From an uncultured Spirochaetales bacterium (lineage in GTDB: Bacteria > Spirochaetota > Spirochaetia > Sphaerochaetales > Sphaerochaetaceae), in the NCBI GenBank assembly GCA_944392695.1, contig CALXXN010000003.1:112617-174345 (forward strand): 61,729 nucleotides of DNA, in the 5' to 3' direction. The notes below the pieces were generated by a model, which was not told the origin of the DNA, made no database searches, and saw nothing but the letters and a program-made list of their open reading frames with translations. Below, one piece after another: positions 52,978 to 61,729 of this stretch (its first letter is position 1; the number at the start of each line of letters is the position of its first letter). Both the position numbers and the translations under genes were made by a program.

Positions 52978-55425
52978 TCACACATAATCCTTGAGCTTGC
53001 GGCTCCTCTTTGGATGCCTGAGACGGCGGAGGGCCTTGGCCTCAATCTGCCTGATTCTCTCACGAGTCACATCAAAATACAAGCCAACCTCTTCGAGTGT
53101 CAACGGGTAGCCATCGTCGAGGCCGAAGCGCATGCGCAGGACCTCCTGCTCACGTGGAGGCAGTGTGGTCAGCACCTCGCTGATCTGCTCCTTGAGGAGG
53201 ACGTAGGCTGTCTGCGTGGCAGGGTTCTCGACCTCCTTGTCCTCGATGAAGTCCGAAAGGAGGCTGTCTTCCTCCTCACCGACAGGGGTCTCAAGGGAAA
53301 TCGGCTCACGTGAGACAGACTTGACGGCCTTGACCTTCTTTTCATCCCAGCCGAGCTTCTCAGCGATCTCCTCATCGGTCGGTTCACGGCCCAGCTGCTG
53401 CAGGAGCGAGCGTGACTCACGTACGACCTTGTTGATCTGCTCGATCATGTGGACAGGCACACGGATCGTCCTGGCCTGGTCGGAGATCGAGCGGGTGATC
53501 GCCTGGCGGATCCACCAGGTGGCATAGGTCGAGAACTTGAAGCCCTTGCGGTATTCGAACTTCTCAACAGCCTTGATCAGGCCGATGTTCCCTTCCTGGA
53601 CAAGGTCGAAGAACTGGAGTCCACGGTTGGTGTACTTCTTGGCGATTGAGACGACGAGGCGGAGGTTGGCCTTGATCAGGCGGTCCTTGGCATCCTTCAT
53701 CATCTTCTGTCCTTCCTTGATCTTCTCAACGGACTTGAGGATCTTCGCCGTACCACTGAGCAGCACCTTGTCAGGATCCGCTGGATCAGGCTTGTCATCA
53801 AAGGACTCGAACTCATAGCAGATCTGCTTGAGTTTCTTCTCAGTGACCTGGAGGGCCTTGATATCATCCTTGATCTCGTCAGCGCTGAGGCCGAGGCGCT
53901 CTTCAATCGAACGTGTCTTGCTGCGCGTGGCGAGGTCGCGTCCCAGCTGGCGGAGCTCACGGGCCGTGTCGACGGGCGAGAGCTGCAGCCTGGCGATCAG
54001 GGCGGCTTCCTTCTGGTTGCACTCCTTGATGAACTCAGCGGCATCAAGGAAGCGGTTCGTCATCTCATCAATCTCATCCTGCTGGATCAGGATCGGGTAG
54101 TACCAGATTGGTATGCGGTCTTCATCAGCCATGGCGGCCTTGGCGGACTCGACCATGCGATTGTAGTCCTCTTCAGCCCTGGCCGCATCGAAGGACACGC
54201 CATCACTGACCTGGGCCTCCCCTGCCTCCTCATCGGAGGCTTCAAGGTAGGAGAAGACGGATGAGTCGTTCTTGTCGACCAAGTGGTTTGTATTGACGAT
54301 GATCTTGCCACCATAGGGAGTCTTGATCTTGACATGCATCTTCAGCGTGTCGTTGTCGACATCATCGACATCAATCCCGAGATGGCGGGCGAGTTCCTTG
54401 CGCGAAGACTCGTTTAAGAACTCGATGTCTTCGATTGGGACCTCGAAACCACCAAGGTAGAGCTTCATCAGCTCATCACGCTTCTGGGCGAACTTCTCAT
54501 CACTGACCAGCTCCTCGCCTGTCAGCATCGCCTTCTGGATCTGCTCGTTGTACTCCTTGAGCTGCTTTGAGCAGTCCTTGAGGGCCTCCCTGTAGCAGGA
54601 GGAATAATGCTTCTGGCGTGCGAGCAAGCCCTTGAGCTCCTCAGGAGAGATCGAATCATCATCCTCATCGACCTTGGTCGCCAAGGCGTTGCTGATCTTC
54701 GTGAAGAGGGAGATCAGGAGGCCGCTTTCTCGGATGACGGAACGTATGACCTCATCACCCGCCTCCATCTGCTTGGACAGGGTGACCTCCTGGGATGCGT
54801 CAAGGAGGTTCTCCTTGCCGATCTCCTTCAAATAGAGCCTGATCGGGTCGTCGCCGGAGGACTCGAGCTTGTCACTGCCAAGGATCGTATGGCTCTTGGT
54901 CTCATGCTCGCTGCTGTCACTTATCTGGGATATGTCGACATAGTGCTCGCTCGATCCAATGCGGTCATCATCAGGGCTGGTCCAGGATTCAAGTGTCGGA
55001 GCGTCGGAATCGACCTCGGACTCCTCATCCTCTTCCTCGTCCTCATCATCACTGTCAGAGCCGTCCTTGGAGCTGGACGTGTCATCATCGGCGGCATCGA
55101 GATCGAAGTCGGAGGGTACGTCATCGCCTTCGGCAAGACCATCCTCCATGTCCTCGAAGGCAAGCTCCTCTTCTTCGAGCTCGTCCTCTGACAGGGACTC
55201 CGCATCTGGACCGCCCTCATCGTCGGCCTCACTCGCCTTCTCGTGGTAGTCGATGTCCTGCTCACTGAGGAGGTTCAGGACATCATCGAAATCAGTCGAC
55301 TTGTTGACATCCTCCTCGTTCAGGCCTAGCACCTCCAGTACATCGACCTTAAGGACGAAACCACCGTTCTCGATGCACTTCCTCGAGAGTTCCTTGATGA
55401 TCTGGTTCTTCTGTTCCTCAGTCAT
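52978..55425 (-). CDS. rpoD: Primary RNA polymerase sigma factor
   Basis: 815 residues, much longer than the usual 600 or so. Region 1.1 is at the N-terminus ([24 protein letters not shown]). It is followed by an Asp/Glu/Ser-rich tract (about residues 75-175), region 1.2 ([18 protein letters not shown]), a large non-conserved region, then regions 2 to 4: [55 protein letters not shown], and [15 protein letters not shown] with the DNA-binding helix [33 protein letters not shown] 55425 overlaps dnaG by 8 bases. The region 2.4 and 4.2 residues match sigma-70, consistent with the TTGACA/TATAAT promoters seen here. Confidence 0.96.
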   Translation of the reverse strand: MTEEQKNQIIKELSRKCIENGGFVLKVDVLEVLGLNEEDVNKSTDFDDVLNLLSEQDIDYHEKASEADDEGGPDAESLSEDELEEEELAFEDMEDGLAEGDDVPSDFDLDAADDDTSSSKDGSDSDDEDEEEDEESEVDSDAPTLESWTSPDDDRIGSSEHYVDISQISDSSEHETKSHTILGSDKLESSGDDPIRLYLKEIGKENLLDASQEVTLSKQMEAGDEVIRSVIRESGLLISLFTKISNALATKVDEDDDSISPEELKGLLARQKHYSSCYREALKDCSKQLKEYNEQIQKAMLTGEELVSDEKFAQKRDELMKLYLGGFEVPIEDIEFLNESSRKELARHLGIDVDDVDNDTLKMHVKIKTPYGGKIIVNTNHLVDKNDSSVFSYLEASDEEAGEAQVSDGVSFDAARAEEDYNRMVESAKAAMADEDRIPIWYYPILIQQDEIDEMTNRFLDAAEFIKECNQKEAALIARLQLSPVDTARELRQLGRDLATRSKTRSIEERLGLSADEIKDDIKALQVTEKKLKQICYEFESFDDKPDPADPDKVLLSGTAKILKSVEKIKEGQKMMKDAKDRLIKANLRLVVSIAKKYTNRGLQFFDLVQEGNIGLIKAVEKFEYRKGFKFSTYATWWIRQAITRSISDQARTIRVPVHMIEQINKVVRESRSLLQQLGREPTDEEIAEKLGWDEKKVKAVKSVSREPISLETPVGEEEDSLLSDFIEDKEVENPATQTAYVLLKEQISEVLTTLPPREQEVLRMRFGLDDGYPLTLEEVGLYFDVTRERIRQIEAKALRRLRHPKRSRKLKDYV

Positions 55426-57262
55426 TCGCCGTAAATTTCCTTCCTGGCCTTCCAAGCCTCTCCTTCAGCTCCCTGATCTCGGAGTCCACGCCGATCTTCT
55501 CGTTCAACAACTCCTTCAGGTCGTCATCCGTAAGACCTTCAGCCTCCCCCTGCTGGATCTGCATGAGTATCAGACGCCTATCCTCCTCCTTCCTGCGCAG
55601 CGCGATACGGTCCAGGATCTCATCTATGACCGACTGCGGGTTGGCCATCTTGAACTCATCGAGCTCGAAACTCATGGCCACATCATGTCTCACCTGGTCA
55701 TCTGCCAGCAGCGAGAGGAAGATCTCGTCTGTCTTCCCGATTCCGTCACGCCTGACGTTCTCGAGAGCCAAATAGATAAGCTGGGCCTCCCTGTCCTTCA
55801 GGTCTCCAAACCTGAAAGCCTTGGTGTAAGCCGCGAAAAGCTCCCTATGATTTGCGAATATGAGCATCATATACAAATCAGGGGAGATCGCTGATGGACG
55901 GAGCGGTTGCAAGTCGGCTCCCTTACGTTCCTCCAACCTGGCAGGCATGTGTCCCGCTACCTGGCTGGCTGATCGTCTGAGGTCAGCCTCGACCCTCTCC
56001 TCACCTACACCTACAAGCTCAGACAACTGCCTGACATAGGCCTCCCTCTCGACGTCGCTTCCAGTGGCGTTGAGGAAGGATGCCATGCCCTGTATGAAGT
56101 CCGACTTCCCTTTTGGCGTCCTAATATTATAATCATCCAAGCCTTTTGTTACAAGGTACTTGAAGGCTTCCGTGGATCTGGTGAGGCACTGCCTCAGGGC
56201 CTCCGGCCCCTCCTTCTCAAGGTACTCGGACGCATCCTTGTGCTTGTCGAGCGAGAGCACTGACGCCTCAAGTCCACGCTCCTGTAAAAGGACGATGGCC
56301 TTGGCAGTGGCTTCACGCCCGGCACCATCACTGTCAAAGAGGAGCCTGACACGCTCTGCATAACGCCCGATCAGGGCGGCCTGTTCGGCGGTGAATGCTG
56401 TTCCGAAGGGTGCGACCGCGTTCCTCAGCCCAGCCTGGTGCAGGCTGACAGCATCGAAGTTGCCTTCACATATGATCACTTCATGGCTCTCGCGGATCGC
56501 ATCCAGGCCCTCGTACAAGGCATAAAGGTTGTGCTTCTTGGAATAGACCGACGTCTCTGGAGTGTTCAAGTACTTAGGGGCGTCCTCGCGGAAGGAGAGG
56601 TCACGTCCACCAAAGGCGACGACCTTGCCCTGCCAGTTGCGTACAGGGAACATGAGGCGTTCTGCGAAGAGCGGGTACGGGAACTTCCTCTTGCTGAAGA
56701 AGCCTGACTCCATCAGGAAGTCATCCGTGTAGCCAAGTCCTGAGATGTAGCCATGCAGCCACTTCGTGTCTCGTGGGGCATAGCCCAGGCGGAAGCGACC
56801 TATCGTCTCCATCGAGACCTTGCGTGAGGTCAGGTAGTCCCTGGCCTTCTGGGCCTCCGGACTGGAGAGCAGCATGTTGTGGAAGGCCGAGCACATCTCC
56901 TCGTTCAGTTCGAAGAGCGAATTCTTCTCCTCCTTGCGCTTGACGTCCTGGGGGCTCTCCTCCTCAAGCGTGACACCGGCCTTGGCGGCAAGCATCCTGA
57001 CCGCCTCGGGGAAGCTGACACGTTCCATCTTCATGACGAAGGAGAACATCGATCCATGCTCATGACAGGCGAAGCAGTAGAAGCTGCCACGCTCGAGGTT
57101 GAGCTTGCAGCTGGGTGTGCGTTCATTGCCACTGCCATGGAATGGACAGCGGATCCAGAAGGCCCCTCCTCCCCTGTTGATCACCTGACAATAATCAGCC
57201 ACAACATCGACGATGCTGAGCCTGGCCTTGATCTCCTCGATCGTCCTGTCTGAGAAATTCAA
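55418..57262 (-). CDS. dnaG: DNA primase
   Basis: Makes RNA primers at the replication fork. Zinc-binding domain: [33 protein letters not shown], with a few extra residues after CPFH compared with most primases. TOPRIM domain: [31 protein letters not shown], then [12 protein letters not shown]. The C-terminal helical part fits the helicase-binding domain. 614 residues. The start is TTG 57262 (reads as Met-Asn-Phe-Ser-Asp). It heads a dnaG-rpoD operon, the macromolecular synthesis operon without rpsU. Confidence 0.95.
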   Translation of the reverse strand: MNFSDRTIEEIKARLSIVDVVADYCQVINRGGGAFWIRCPFHGSGNERTPSCKLNLERGSFYCFACHEHGSMFSFVMKMERVSFPEAVRMLAAKAGVTLEEESPQDVKRKEEKNSLFELNEEMCSAFHNMLLSSPEAQKARDYLTSRKVSMETIGRFRLGYAPRDTKWLHGYISGLGYTDDFLMESGFFSKRKFPYPLFAERLMFPVRNWQGKVVAFGGRDLSFREDAPKYLNTPETSVYSKKHNLYALYEGLDAIRESHEVIICEGNFDAVSLHQAGLRNAVAPFGTAFTAEQAALIGRYAERVRLLFDSDGAGREATAKAIVLLQERGLEASVLSLDKHKDASEYLEKEGPEALRQCLTRSTEAFKYLVTKGLDDYNIRTPKGKSDFIQGMASFLNATGSDVEREAYVRQLSELVGVGEERVEADLRRSASQVAGHMPARLEERKGADLQPLRPSAISPDLYMMLIFANHRELFAAYTKAFRFGDLKDREAQLIYLALENVRRDGIGKTDEIFLSLLADDQVRHDVAMSFELDEFKMANPQSVIDEILDRIALRRKEEDRRLILMQIQQGEAEGLTDDDLKELLNEKIGVDSEIRELKERLGRPGRKFTAND

Positions 57263-57282
57263 TCCGCGTCCCCGTGCTACCC

Positions 57283-57311
57283 AAAATACAATGCCGGGCT
57301 ATGAAAGGCAA
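57283..57311 (-). promoter_or_regulatory. Sigma-70 promoter of the dnaG-rpoD operon
   Basis: TTGCCT (57311-57306), 17-base spacer and TATTTT (57288-57283) on the minus strand, about 20 bases ahead of the dnaG start. Confidence 0.5.
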
Positions 57312-57325
57312 TGGTCTCCAAGGTC

Positions 57326-58705
57326 TCAATACGAAAATGTGCCACGGACATATGAGAAGGCGGCTTCAAGCCTGTCATCATCCCCAGTAATGAAGGCATT
57401 GAAATCGAAGGGGATGGCTATGTCGGCAGGGATCCCCACACCTTCATACATCGTCCCGTCCTTGTAGCAAACCTGCACGACGGCTGTCTGGACATATGGC
57501 AAGAAGGGGGGCAATTCGAATTCACCCGCGTTGTACACATCATTTTCCCAAATGCCCCCTGTCGCACCTGCGCTCGTGTTTCCGATGATGACAACATTCC
57601 TCCCCATCTCCTGGAGGGCATTCATCATCATGATGGTGACATCAGAATTGGATGCACTCGCCCTGTTGACCAGTATGGCGATGGGAAGGGTTTTGTCCAT
57701 GCAAAGACCATCCTCATCAGGCTGGAACATGATCGGCACCCATGACGTGTAGTCAAGGCGGCTGTCACCCATCTTCGTGCGCTCAAGCATGTATGTGAAT
57801 GGCTCATCTGCAATGCGCCCCCACAGGAGAGGGATGTCGATGTTGTAACCTCCAGTATTGCCCCGGAGGTCTATTATGAGTCCACTCGTGTCATCCTCCA
57901 ACAGCCAATCGTTGAATGTTTCCAGGATTCCAATCATTCTTGAATCCCATTCACTGCTGCCACCCAGGGCATATGAAAAATAGAAGTGATTGAATGCGAA
58001 GTAGACGACGCCATCACTACTCTTGCCAAGCAGGATGTAGACCCAAACCCCTGCCTCCTGGTTGTAATGACCGTATGCCACATAACGATCGAAGCACCTG
58101 GACACCAAGGAGTCGACGCCATCGTCTGTTTCTGATGTCAGGTACAACTCCCTCCTGAGCCCATCCTCCTCAGCAATGGGCAGTGCGAAAATCAAGGACA
58201 TGATGGAATCAGTAGACTCAAATCCCATCTCGCTGACACCATAGCGCTCATCAAAGTACAAGTCATTGTAGGCTCCATCAATGTCCGTGAAAGCATCGAG
58301 GATCTCCTCTCGCGTGTATCCAAGCTCCTCAAGGTGCCTGTTGAGCAAGGACGAGAAATACAAGATCAAGTTCCCAGACTCATCATACAAGTCGAAACTG
58401 TAATGCATGTCATCGAGATCTTCCGCAATCTCGTAAAAGTAGCTGGCACCCAGCTCAGCCGTCTCCGCGCCAATCGTGCCGAGGTCTTCAAAGAGTGGCA
58501 TGTACGCCTCATGGACAGCATCCCATTCCCGCCCAGGGGAATCGAGTGACCAGAAGACATAGTTGTCGTCCATGGCATGCCAGTAGGCATCGAAGAGCGA
58601 CGACCAGGTGTTGTCAACCAGATAATCGGAAGGGGGTGTCTCCTGCCCTAGGTCGCATGAGACGAAAATAACGATGCACATAATGCCAATAAGGATCTTC
58701 TTCAC
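57326..58705 (-). CDS. S41-type peptidase lipoprotein
   Basis: 459 residues. The signal peptide ends FVSC (lipobox). Motifs of the S41 (tail-specific/tricorn-like) fold: DDMHYSF, matching the His-bearing motif of the S41B branch; GLIIDLRGNTGGYN; ILVNRASASNSDVTIMMMNALQEMG with the candidate nucleophilic Ser; and IIGNTSAGATGG and EGVGIPADIAIP. The Lys of classic C-terminal processing peptidases (GEKTFGKG) is not present, which favours the S41B type. No PDZ domain is evident. It would act in the periplasm or at the surface. It overlaps the upstream beta-barrel gene by 4 bases. Confidence 0.85.
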   Translation of the reverse strand: MKKILIGIMCIVIFVSCDLGQETPPSDYLVDNTWSSLFDAYWHAMDDNYVFWSLDSPGREWDAVHEAYMPLFEDLGTIGAETAELGASYFYEIAEDLDDMHYSFDLYDESGNLILYFSSLLNRHLEELGYTREEILDAFTDIDGAYNDLYFDERYGVSEMGFESTDSIMSLIFALPIAEEDGLRRELYLTSETDDGVDSLVSRCFDRYVAYGHYNQEAGVWVYILLGKSSDGVVYFAFNHFYFSYALGGSSEWDSRMIGILETFNDWLLEDDTSGLIIDLRGNTGGYNIDIPLLWGRIADEPFTYMLERTKMGDSRLDYTSWVPIMFQPDEDGLCMDKTLPIAILVNRASASNSDVTIMMMNALQEMGRNVVIIGNTSAGATGGIWENDVYNAGEFELPPFLPYVQTAVVQVCYKDGTMYEGVGIPADIAIPFDFNAFITGDDDRLEAAFSYVRGTFSY

Positions 58706-59400
58706 TGCCGACCTCCGAATGTGTAGGCAAGACCGGCCGAAATGGCACCATGCATGTTGTAGCGCATGGCTTGCCCGTCCTGGTAGCGCCGATCAGTTGG
58801 CGTGAGCGCGAAGTCCCCCCTGCCCTCTATGAAGATGCCGAGACCTCCAGCGAGCCTGAAGGCGGCCGAAAGCTTCACGGAAAGCCCCGCCTCGAAACGC
58901 ATGTCAGTAGAGTCGATGTCTTTCCATGAATCATATTCAACAATGATATCCTCAAGATCCTGGCGGGAGGATGGCGTACGGAATGAACCACACTCCCTCT
59001 TATATGCAAGCATTCCGATATAAGCCCCGGCACCTAGGGAGAAGGCGAAACGGCCCGCACGCCATGAGCCTGTCATCATCAGAGGAAGCTCGATGTAGGC
59101 GTTGTGCTCATGTATGTCAAGGCTGTCTTTCCCCTGATAGCCGTGGACGTACCTGTAGCTCCTGTCCGTCAGTCGGAGGCCCGTCTCAATGCCCAGGCCA
59201 TTATCGAAGTAGATGCCAACAGGGATTGAGACATTGTAAGCATATGAGAGTGTGTAGCGTGTGTCCTCCCTGTAGCCAGTCGATGCGGCGACGCCTCCAA
59301 TGACAGGACCAGCACCAAGCCCTATGGACACAGATGCGGCAGGAAGTGATGACAGTGGCATCACTGACAATATGAGGAACAGGAGGATTTTTCCACGCAT
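58702..59400 (-). CDS. Putative outer-membrane beta-barrel protein (PorT/OMP_b-brl-like)
   Basis: 232 residues. The signal peptide ends LSSLPAA. The mature part alternates Gly- and Tyr-rich strands (VSIGLGAGPVIGGVAAST, YTLSYAYNVSIPVGIYFDNGLGIETGLRLTDRSYRY, AYIELPLMMTGSW, FAFSLGAGAYIGMLA) and ends ISAGLAYTFGG, a typical C-terminal strand. The central phrase N-A-Y-I-E-L-P-L is characteristic of PorT-like barrels. Its stop overlaps the S41 lipoprotein start by 4 bases, so the two are co-translated. Confidence 0.78.
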   Translation of the reverse strand: MRGKILLFLILSVMPLSSLPAASVSIGLGAGPVIGGVAASTGYREDTRYTLSYAYNVSIPVGIYFDNGLGIETGLRLTDRSYRYVHGYQGKDSLDIHEHNAYIELPLMMTGSWRAGRFAFSLGAGAYIGMLAYKRECGSFRTPSSRQDLEDIIVEYDSWKDIDSTDMRFEAGLSVKLSAAFRLAGGLGIFIEGRGDFALTPTDRRYQDGQAMRYNMHGAISAGLAYTFGGRQ

Positions 59401-59508
59401 AGCTTGATCTTATGTCAATGGAAGTTGGAACGCAATCCTATTCTATCAGAGAATCGGCAAGAGGACTCCATCCTCTTCAGGGTGGAGATGAATTGCCGCA
59501 GATTCATA

Positions 59509-59537
59509 TTGGATAATCTAATCAGCTGTGGTATAAT
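59509..59537 (+). promoter_or_regulatory. Sigma-70 promoter for tnpB
   Basis: TTGGAT (59509-59514), 17-base spacer and TATAAT (59532-59537), ending 5 bases before the tnpB ATG. Confidence 0.6.
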
Positions 59538-59542
59538 GAATT

Positions 59543-60889
59543 ATGGATGAATCGGCACGCATCGTGAAGAACAACGCCATCAAGGAGCACGGCAAGGAGA
59601 CCCGTATCCGTCATGCGTCGATGCGTCCGCTCTGTGTGGATCTGAAACTCGATCTCAAGTGCCTGAACAGGAGTGAGCAGGAGAAGCTATGGCACTACTT
59701 CACACAGTGCCGCTGGCTGTGCAACCACCTCATCTCACTTCCAGAGTCCGATTTCAAATCCTTTGATACCAAGACCAGGACAATCACATCCCTCGACAAG
59801 GACGGCAATCCTGTCGAGCGCCAGCTCACCATGCCAGCCAAGTTCATACAGTCGGTGTATTCATCCCTCAAGCGTGACATGGCCTCCCTTGCCGCGAAAC
59901 GTAGGAAGACAGGAAAGAAGAACGGCAAGCTGAAGTTCAGAAGTGAGTACAATACGATAGAACTCAACCAGTACAGGGATACGCACTGGATCTGCCATGG
60001 CGACGATGGCGACAAGAATGGCAAATATAAGAACACGGTCCACATCTCGGGAATAAAGCGGCCAATAAGGGTGTACGGGATGGACCAGATACCGAAGGAT
60101 GCAGAGTTTGCCAATGCAAAACTAATCAAGAGGCCTTCAGGGATATATCTCATGCTCACTTGCTATGTTCCGAAAGGTGGAGACAATGCCATCCAGGAGC
60201 ATAAGCCCCCAGTAGGCCTCGACTTCGGCATAAAGACGACGATAACGACCTCCGAAGGTGAGAAGTACGACATGACAGTCCGAGAACCGGGACGCCTCAA
60301 GGGCCTGCAGAAGAAGCTCGCCCGCCAGATGAAGGGCTCCAGGGGCTGGTATGACACGAGGCATCTCATCAGGAGGGAGTACGAGAAGCTCGCCAACAGG
60401 CGGCGGGCAAAGGCCAACCAGGCATACCATGACATCACAAAAGGGAGGAAGCTCATCGTCATCCAGGATGAGAGCATCGCAGGATGGCACAAGGGGCTCT
60501 TCGGCAGGCAGGTGCAGAACAGCGCGCTTGGAACGCTGAAGGGCAAGCTGATGTCCAATCCGAATGTGCTTGTCGTAGACAGGATCTTCCCGTCGACGAA
60601 GATGTGCCCGAGCTGTGGAGCCATCAATGAAGGCATCACGCTCTCAGACAGGGTGTTCGCATGCGGGTGCGGGTACGCTGAGGACCGTGATGTCAAGGCT
60701 GCGAAGACAGTGCTTCTTGCAGGAGAGCATGAAATGTCCTGCATCCGTGCGGAACACACGGGACCTCCGGAGGAGCGGACGTCAGGCTTCCATACCTCGT
60801 ATGAGATATGGAAGCAGTCTGCGAGACGCCCTGGAAAGGGAAAGAGCCCGGAAGCTCCATCCTCTAAGCATCAGCGAAGGATGGCGTAG
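59543..60889 (+). CDS. tnpB: TnpB RNA-guided nuclease/transposon protein
   Basis: 448 residues. The RuvC-like active site is complete: Asp227 in VGLDFGIKT, Glu310 in IQDESIAGWH and Asp383 in AEDRDVKAA. A zinc finger lies between the last two (C-P-S-C-G, then C-G-C-G). The N-terminal helix-turn-helix-like region (about 25-70) and a basic segment (KRRKTGKKNGKLKFRSEYN) fit the RNA/DNA-binding lobe. TnpB proteins are guided by an RNA made from the right end of the element. The C-terminal 55 residues overlap that region and look composition-constrained. Confidence 0.93.
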   Translation: MDESARIVKNNAIKEHGKETRIRHASMRPLCVDLKLDLKCLNRSEQEKLWHYFTQCRWLCNHLISLPESDFKSFDTKTRTITSLDKDGNPVERQLTMPAKFIQSVYSSLKRDMASLAAKRRKTGKKNGKLKFRSEYNTIELNQYRDTHWICHGDDGDKNGKYKNTVHISGIKRPIRVYGMDQIPKDAEFANAKLIKRPSGIYLMLTCYVPKGGDNAIQEHKPPVGLDFGIKTTITTSEGEKYDMTVREPGRLKGLQKKLARQMKGSRGWYDTRHLIRREYEKLANRRRAKANQAYHDITKGRKLIVIQDESIAGWHKGLFGRQVQNSALGTLKGKLMSNPNVLVVDRIFPSTKMCPSCGAINEGITLSDRVFACGCGYAEDRDVKAAKTVLLAGEHEMSCIRAEHTGPPEERTSGFHTSYEIWKQSARRPGKGKSPEAPSSKHQRRMA

Positions 60890-60894
60890 TTCAC
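60720..60894 (+). ncRNA. Candidate omega (right-end) guide RNA scaffold
   Basis: In TnpB elements the guide RNA covers the 3' end of tnpB and the right end. This stretch contains several possible stems and the terminal hairpin at 60857-60884. The guide would be the bases right after the element's end, here the 3' part of the neighbouring gene. Boundaries are inferred, not seen. Confidence 0.35.
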
Positions 60895-61340
60895 TCCACT
60901 TCAGCGTCCACTATTGTCTTGACCTTGTGCAGGAGTGTCGCCCTGACCTTGCCCCGGATCTCATCAGCAGCATGCACAGGGCCTTTCCCGATACCAGGAC
61001 ATTCCTCCCCTTCCGCCTCCCAGAGGGCCCTGTCGGAGAAGACGTAAGGCCAGAAGGGATATGTGGAGCATTGCAGGGGGCGCACTGGGTAGATCGAGCA
61101 GCCCTTGTCAGTCAGGAAGACGCAGTCATAGTCCTCCTTCTCGACCAGCGAAAGCTGGCTGTAGGAGCCCATGTCGACTTTCCTGCAGTATGATGCGATG
61201 AACTCATCCTTGCCCACGCCCAGGTATGCTGGTATCGCTTCAAGGTCCTCATCAGAGAGGAAGACATAGCCAGGAGAGCCACCACAGCAGTGGCCGCAAC
61301 GCTGGCATTCGAAACAGACACCACGATCATACCAGGCCAT
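60891..61340 (-). CDS. YkgJ family cysteine-cluster protein
   Basis: 149 residues starting MAWYDRGVCFECQRCGHCCGGSPGYVFLSDEDLEAI. The cysteine pattern (C-x2-C-x2-C-x2-CC), then FLTDKGCSIYPVRPLQCSTYPFWP, matches the YkgJ/Fe-S zinc-binding family; members are thought to bind a metal or Fe-S cluster and have no firm function. ATG 61340 is chosen; the frame continues upstream to 61481 only because it reads through the terminator and the tRNA gene. The stop codon lies in the right end of the TnpB element. Confidence 0.85.
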   Translation of the reverse strand: MAWYDRGVCFECQRCGHCCGGSPGYVFLSDEDLEAIPAYLGVGKDEFIASYCRKVDMGSYSQLSLVEKEDYDCVFLTDKGCSIYPVRPLQCSTYPFWPYVFSDRALWEAEGEECPGIGKGPVHAADEIRGKVRATLLHKVKTIVDAEVE

Positions 61341-61354
61341 GTACACCCCCAGGT

Positions 61355-61384
61355 AAACAGAAAGGCCTTCCGTCTGGAAGGCCT
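61355..61384 (-). terminator. Terminator between tRNA-Tyr and the ykgJ gene
   Basis: On the minus strand a perfect 9-bp stem (AGGCCTTCC, loop AGAC, GGAAGGCCT; 61384-61363) followed by TTCTGTTT. Confidence 0.85.
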
Positions 61385-61390
61385 CTGTGA

Positions 61391-61472
61391 TGGAGAGAGA
61401 AGGATTCGGACCTTCGAAGGCTAAGCCAACAGATTTACAGTCTGCCCCCTTTGACCGCTCGGGAACCTCTCC
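61391..61472 (-). tRNA. tRNA-Tyr, anticodon GTA
   Basis: 82 bases on the minus strand. Acceptor GGAGAGG pairs with TCTCTCC (one G-U). The anticodon loop is CTGTAAA with GTA, there is a long class II variable arm, and the T arm is GAAGG-TCCGAAT-CCTTC. The discriminator is A; CCA is not encoded. Confidence 0.95.
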
Positions 61473-61486
61473 GTCAAACACGGGCT

Positions 61487-61515
61487 ATTCAAGCAGGATT
61501 CAGCCTCTTTGTCAA
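61487..61515 (-). promoter_or_regulatory. Sigma-70 promoter for tRNA-Tyr
   Basis: Perfect TTGACA (61515-61510), 17-base spacer and TTGAAT (61492-61487) on the minus strand, about 14 bases ahead of the tRNA 5' end. Confidence 0.65.
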
Positions 61516-61729
61516 CAGTTCCAGCGCAATTTTACTCAATTTCTTTGCAATATCATGTATTTAAATGAATTATCTCATGTTCCCCATGCCAATATCAAAG
61601 ACGGGGCAATACGCACCCCCTTCACAGTTTCATCGATATCGTCACTTATGACACCTGCATTTTAAAGTTTCGCGGAAAATCTAGTGCTAAACCGGGTCAG
61701 ACCTCCTCGATGCGTTTTCTGAGTCCTGC
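61516..61729. other. Window end, no firm gene
   Basis: Mostly AT-leaning intergenic DNA. The last 33 bases could be the 3' end of a minus-strand gene (ten codons then TGA, stop at 61697-61699), but other frames are also open there, so this cannot be called. Confidence 0.3.

Larger units (their letters stand above)
59440..60894 (+). mobile_element. TnpB-only IS200/IS605-type (IS1341-like) element
   Basis: A lone tnpB gene between two subterminal hairpins, without a tnpA transposase. Left hairpin: CTCCATCCT (59466-59474), loop CTTC, AGGGTGGAG (59479-59487). Right hairpin: CCATCCT (60857-60863), 14-base loop, AGGATGG (60878-60884), then CGTAGTTCAC. Both ends share CTCCATCCTCT, supporting a common element. 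The right end is probably at about 60894. The left end is only approximate because the target motif cannot be fixed from one copy. Confidence 0.7.

Noticed and set aside
61341-61481. N-terminal extension of the ykgJ-type protein
   Set aside because: This part of the frame is the translated tRNA-Tyr gene and its terminator, a common annotation artefact.
1-61729. CRISPR array
   Set aside because: No regularly spaced direct repeats with unique spacers and no cas genes were seen.

Overview
The window reads as a chromosomal segment of a spirochaete of the Treponema/Sphaerochaeta type. Four things point there: a GreA about 900 residues long with a large helical-repeat N-terminus (the spirochaetal form), periplasmic binding proteins with the FASGAAES-type signal-peptide end common in that group, many small lipoproteins paired with outer-membrane beta-barrels, and a high share of GTG and TTG starts. 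No species can be named from sequence alone. The DNA is moderately GC-rich except for one clearly AT-rich island (about 28.7-31.25 kb).

Layout. 1-9.9 kb (+) is a dense housekeeping run: rbfA (cut by the window edge), truB, ribF, rpsO, pnp, dut, two LptF/LptG-type permeases, tgt, murJ. 9.9-13.9 kb (-) holds the long greA and an AI-2E-family membrane protein. 13.9-21.7 kb (+) holds rpe, dtd, recA, scpA, scpB, an rluB-type pseudouridine synthase, cmk, rpsA (six S1 domains, then a strong terminator) and a membrane-anchored TPR protein. 21.7-24.3 kb (+) is a lipoprotein / beta-barrel / lipoprotein-phosphoesterase trio.

24.4-28.7 kb is a sulfur-type cluster: TusA, a YeeE/YedE membrane protein and an odd thioredoxin-reductase-like flavoprotein form one minus-strand operon. 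A pair of near-identical dyad sites lies in front of it, and two divergent Crp/Fnr regulators follow. 28.7-31.25 kb is an AT-rich island with a lone cytosine-5 DNA methyltransferase and many copies of an AAGTTTTATTT motif.

31.3-44.0 kb is a carbohydrate locus with two divergent arms. The minus arm has two ABC permeases, a binding lipoprotein, a GH127-type hydrolase and a GNAT_C-type acyltransferase. The plus arm has a GH3 glycosidase, a GH94-type phosphorylase and a LacI regulator. Each arm has a good sigma-70 promoter and a LacI-type operator just downstream of the predicted transcription start. The gene set resembles the sophoro-oligosaccharide (beta-1,2-glucan) operon known from Listeria; that substrate is an inference. 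44.0-50.0 kb (-) is a second LacI-headed operon: a PhnD-type binding protein, PhnC ATPase, two PhnE permeases and a cytoplasmic 5'-nucleotidase-like phosphoesterase, with no C-P lyase genes.

50.1-57.3 kb has mazG (+), then on the minus strand dnaG, rpoD (with a long acidic N-terminal region), a zinc-ribbon coiled-coil protein, the RNase P RNA gene and a TPR lipoprotein. 57.3-59.4 kb (-) is a beta-barrel plus an S41-type peptidase lipoprotein. 59.4-60.9 kb is a TnpB-only insertion element with hairpin ends. The window ends with a YkgJ-type cysteine-cluster protein, a terminator and a tRNA-Tyr gene (-).
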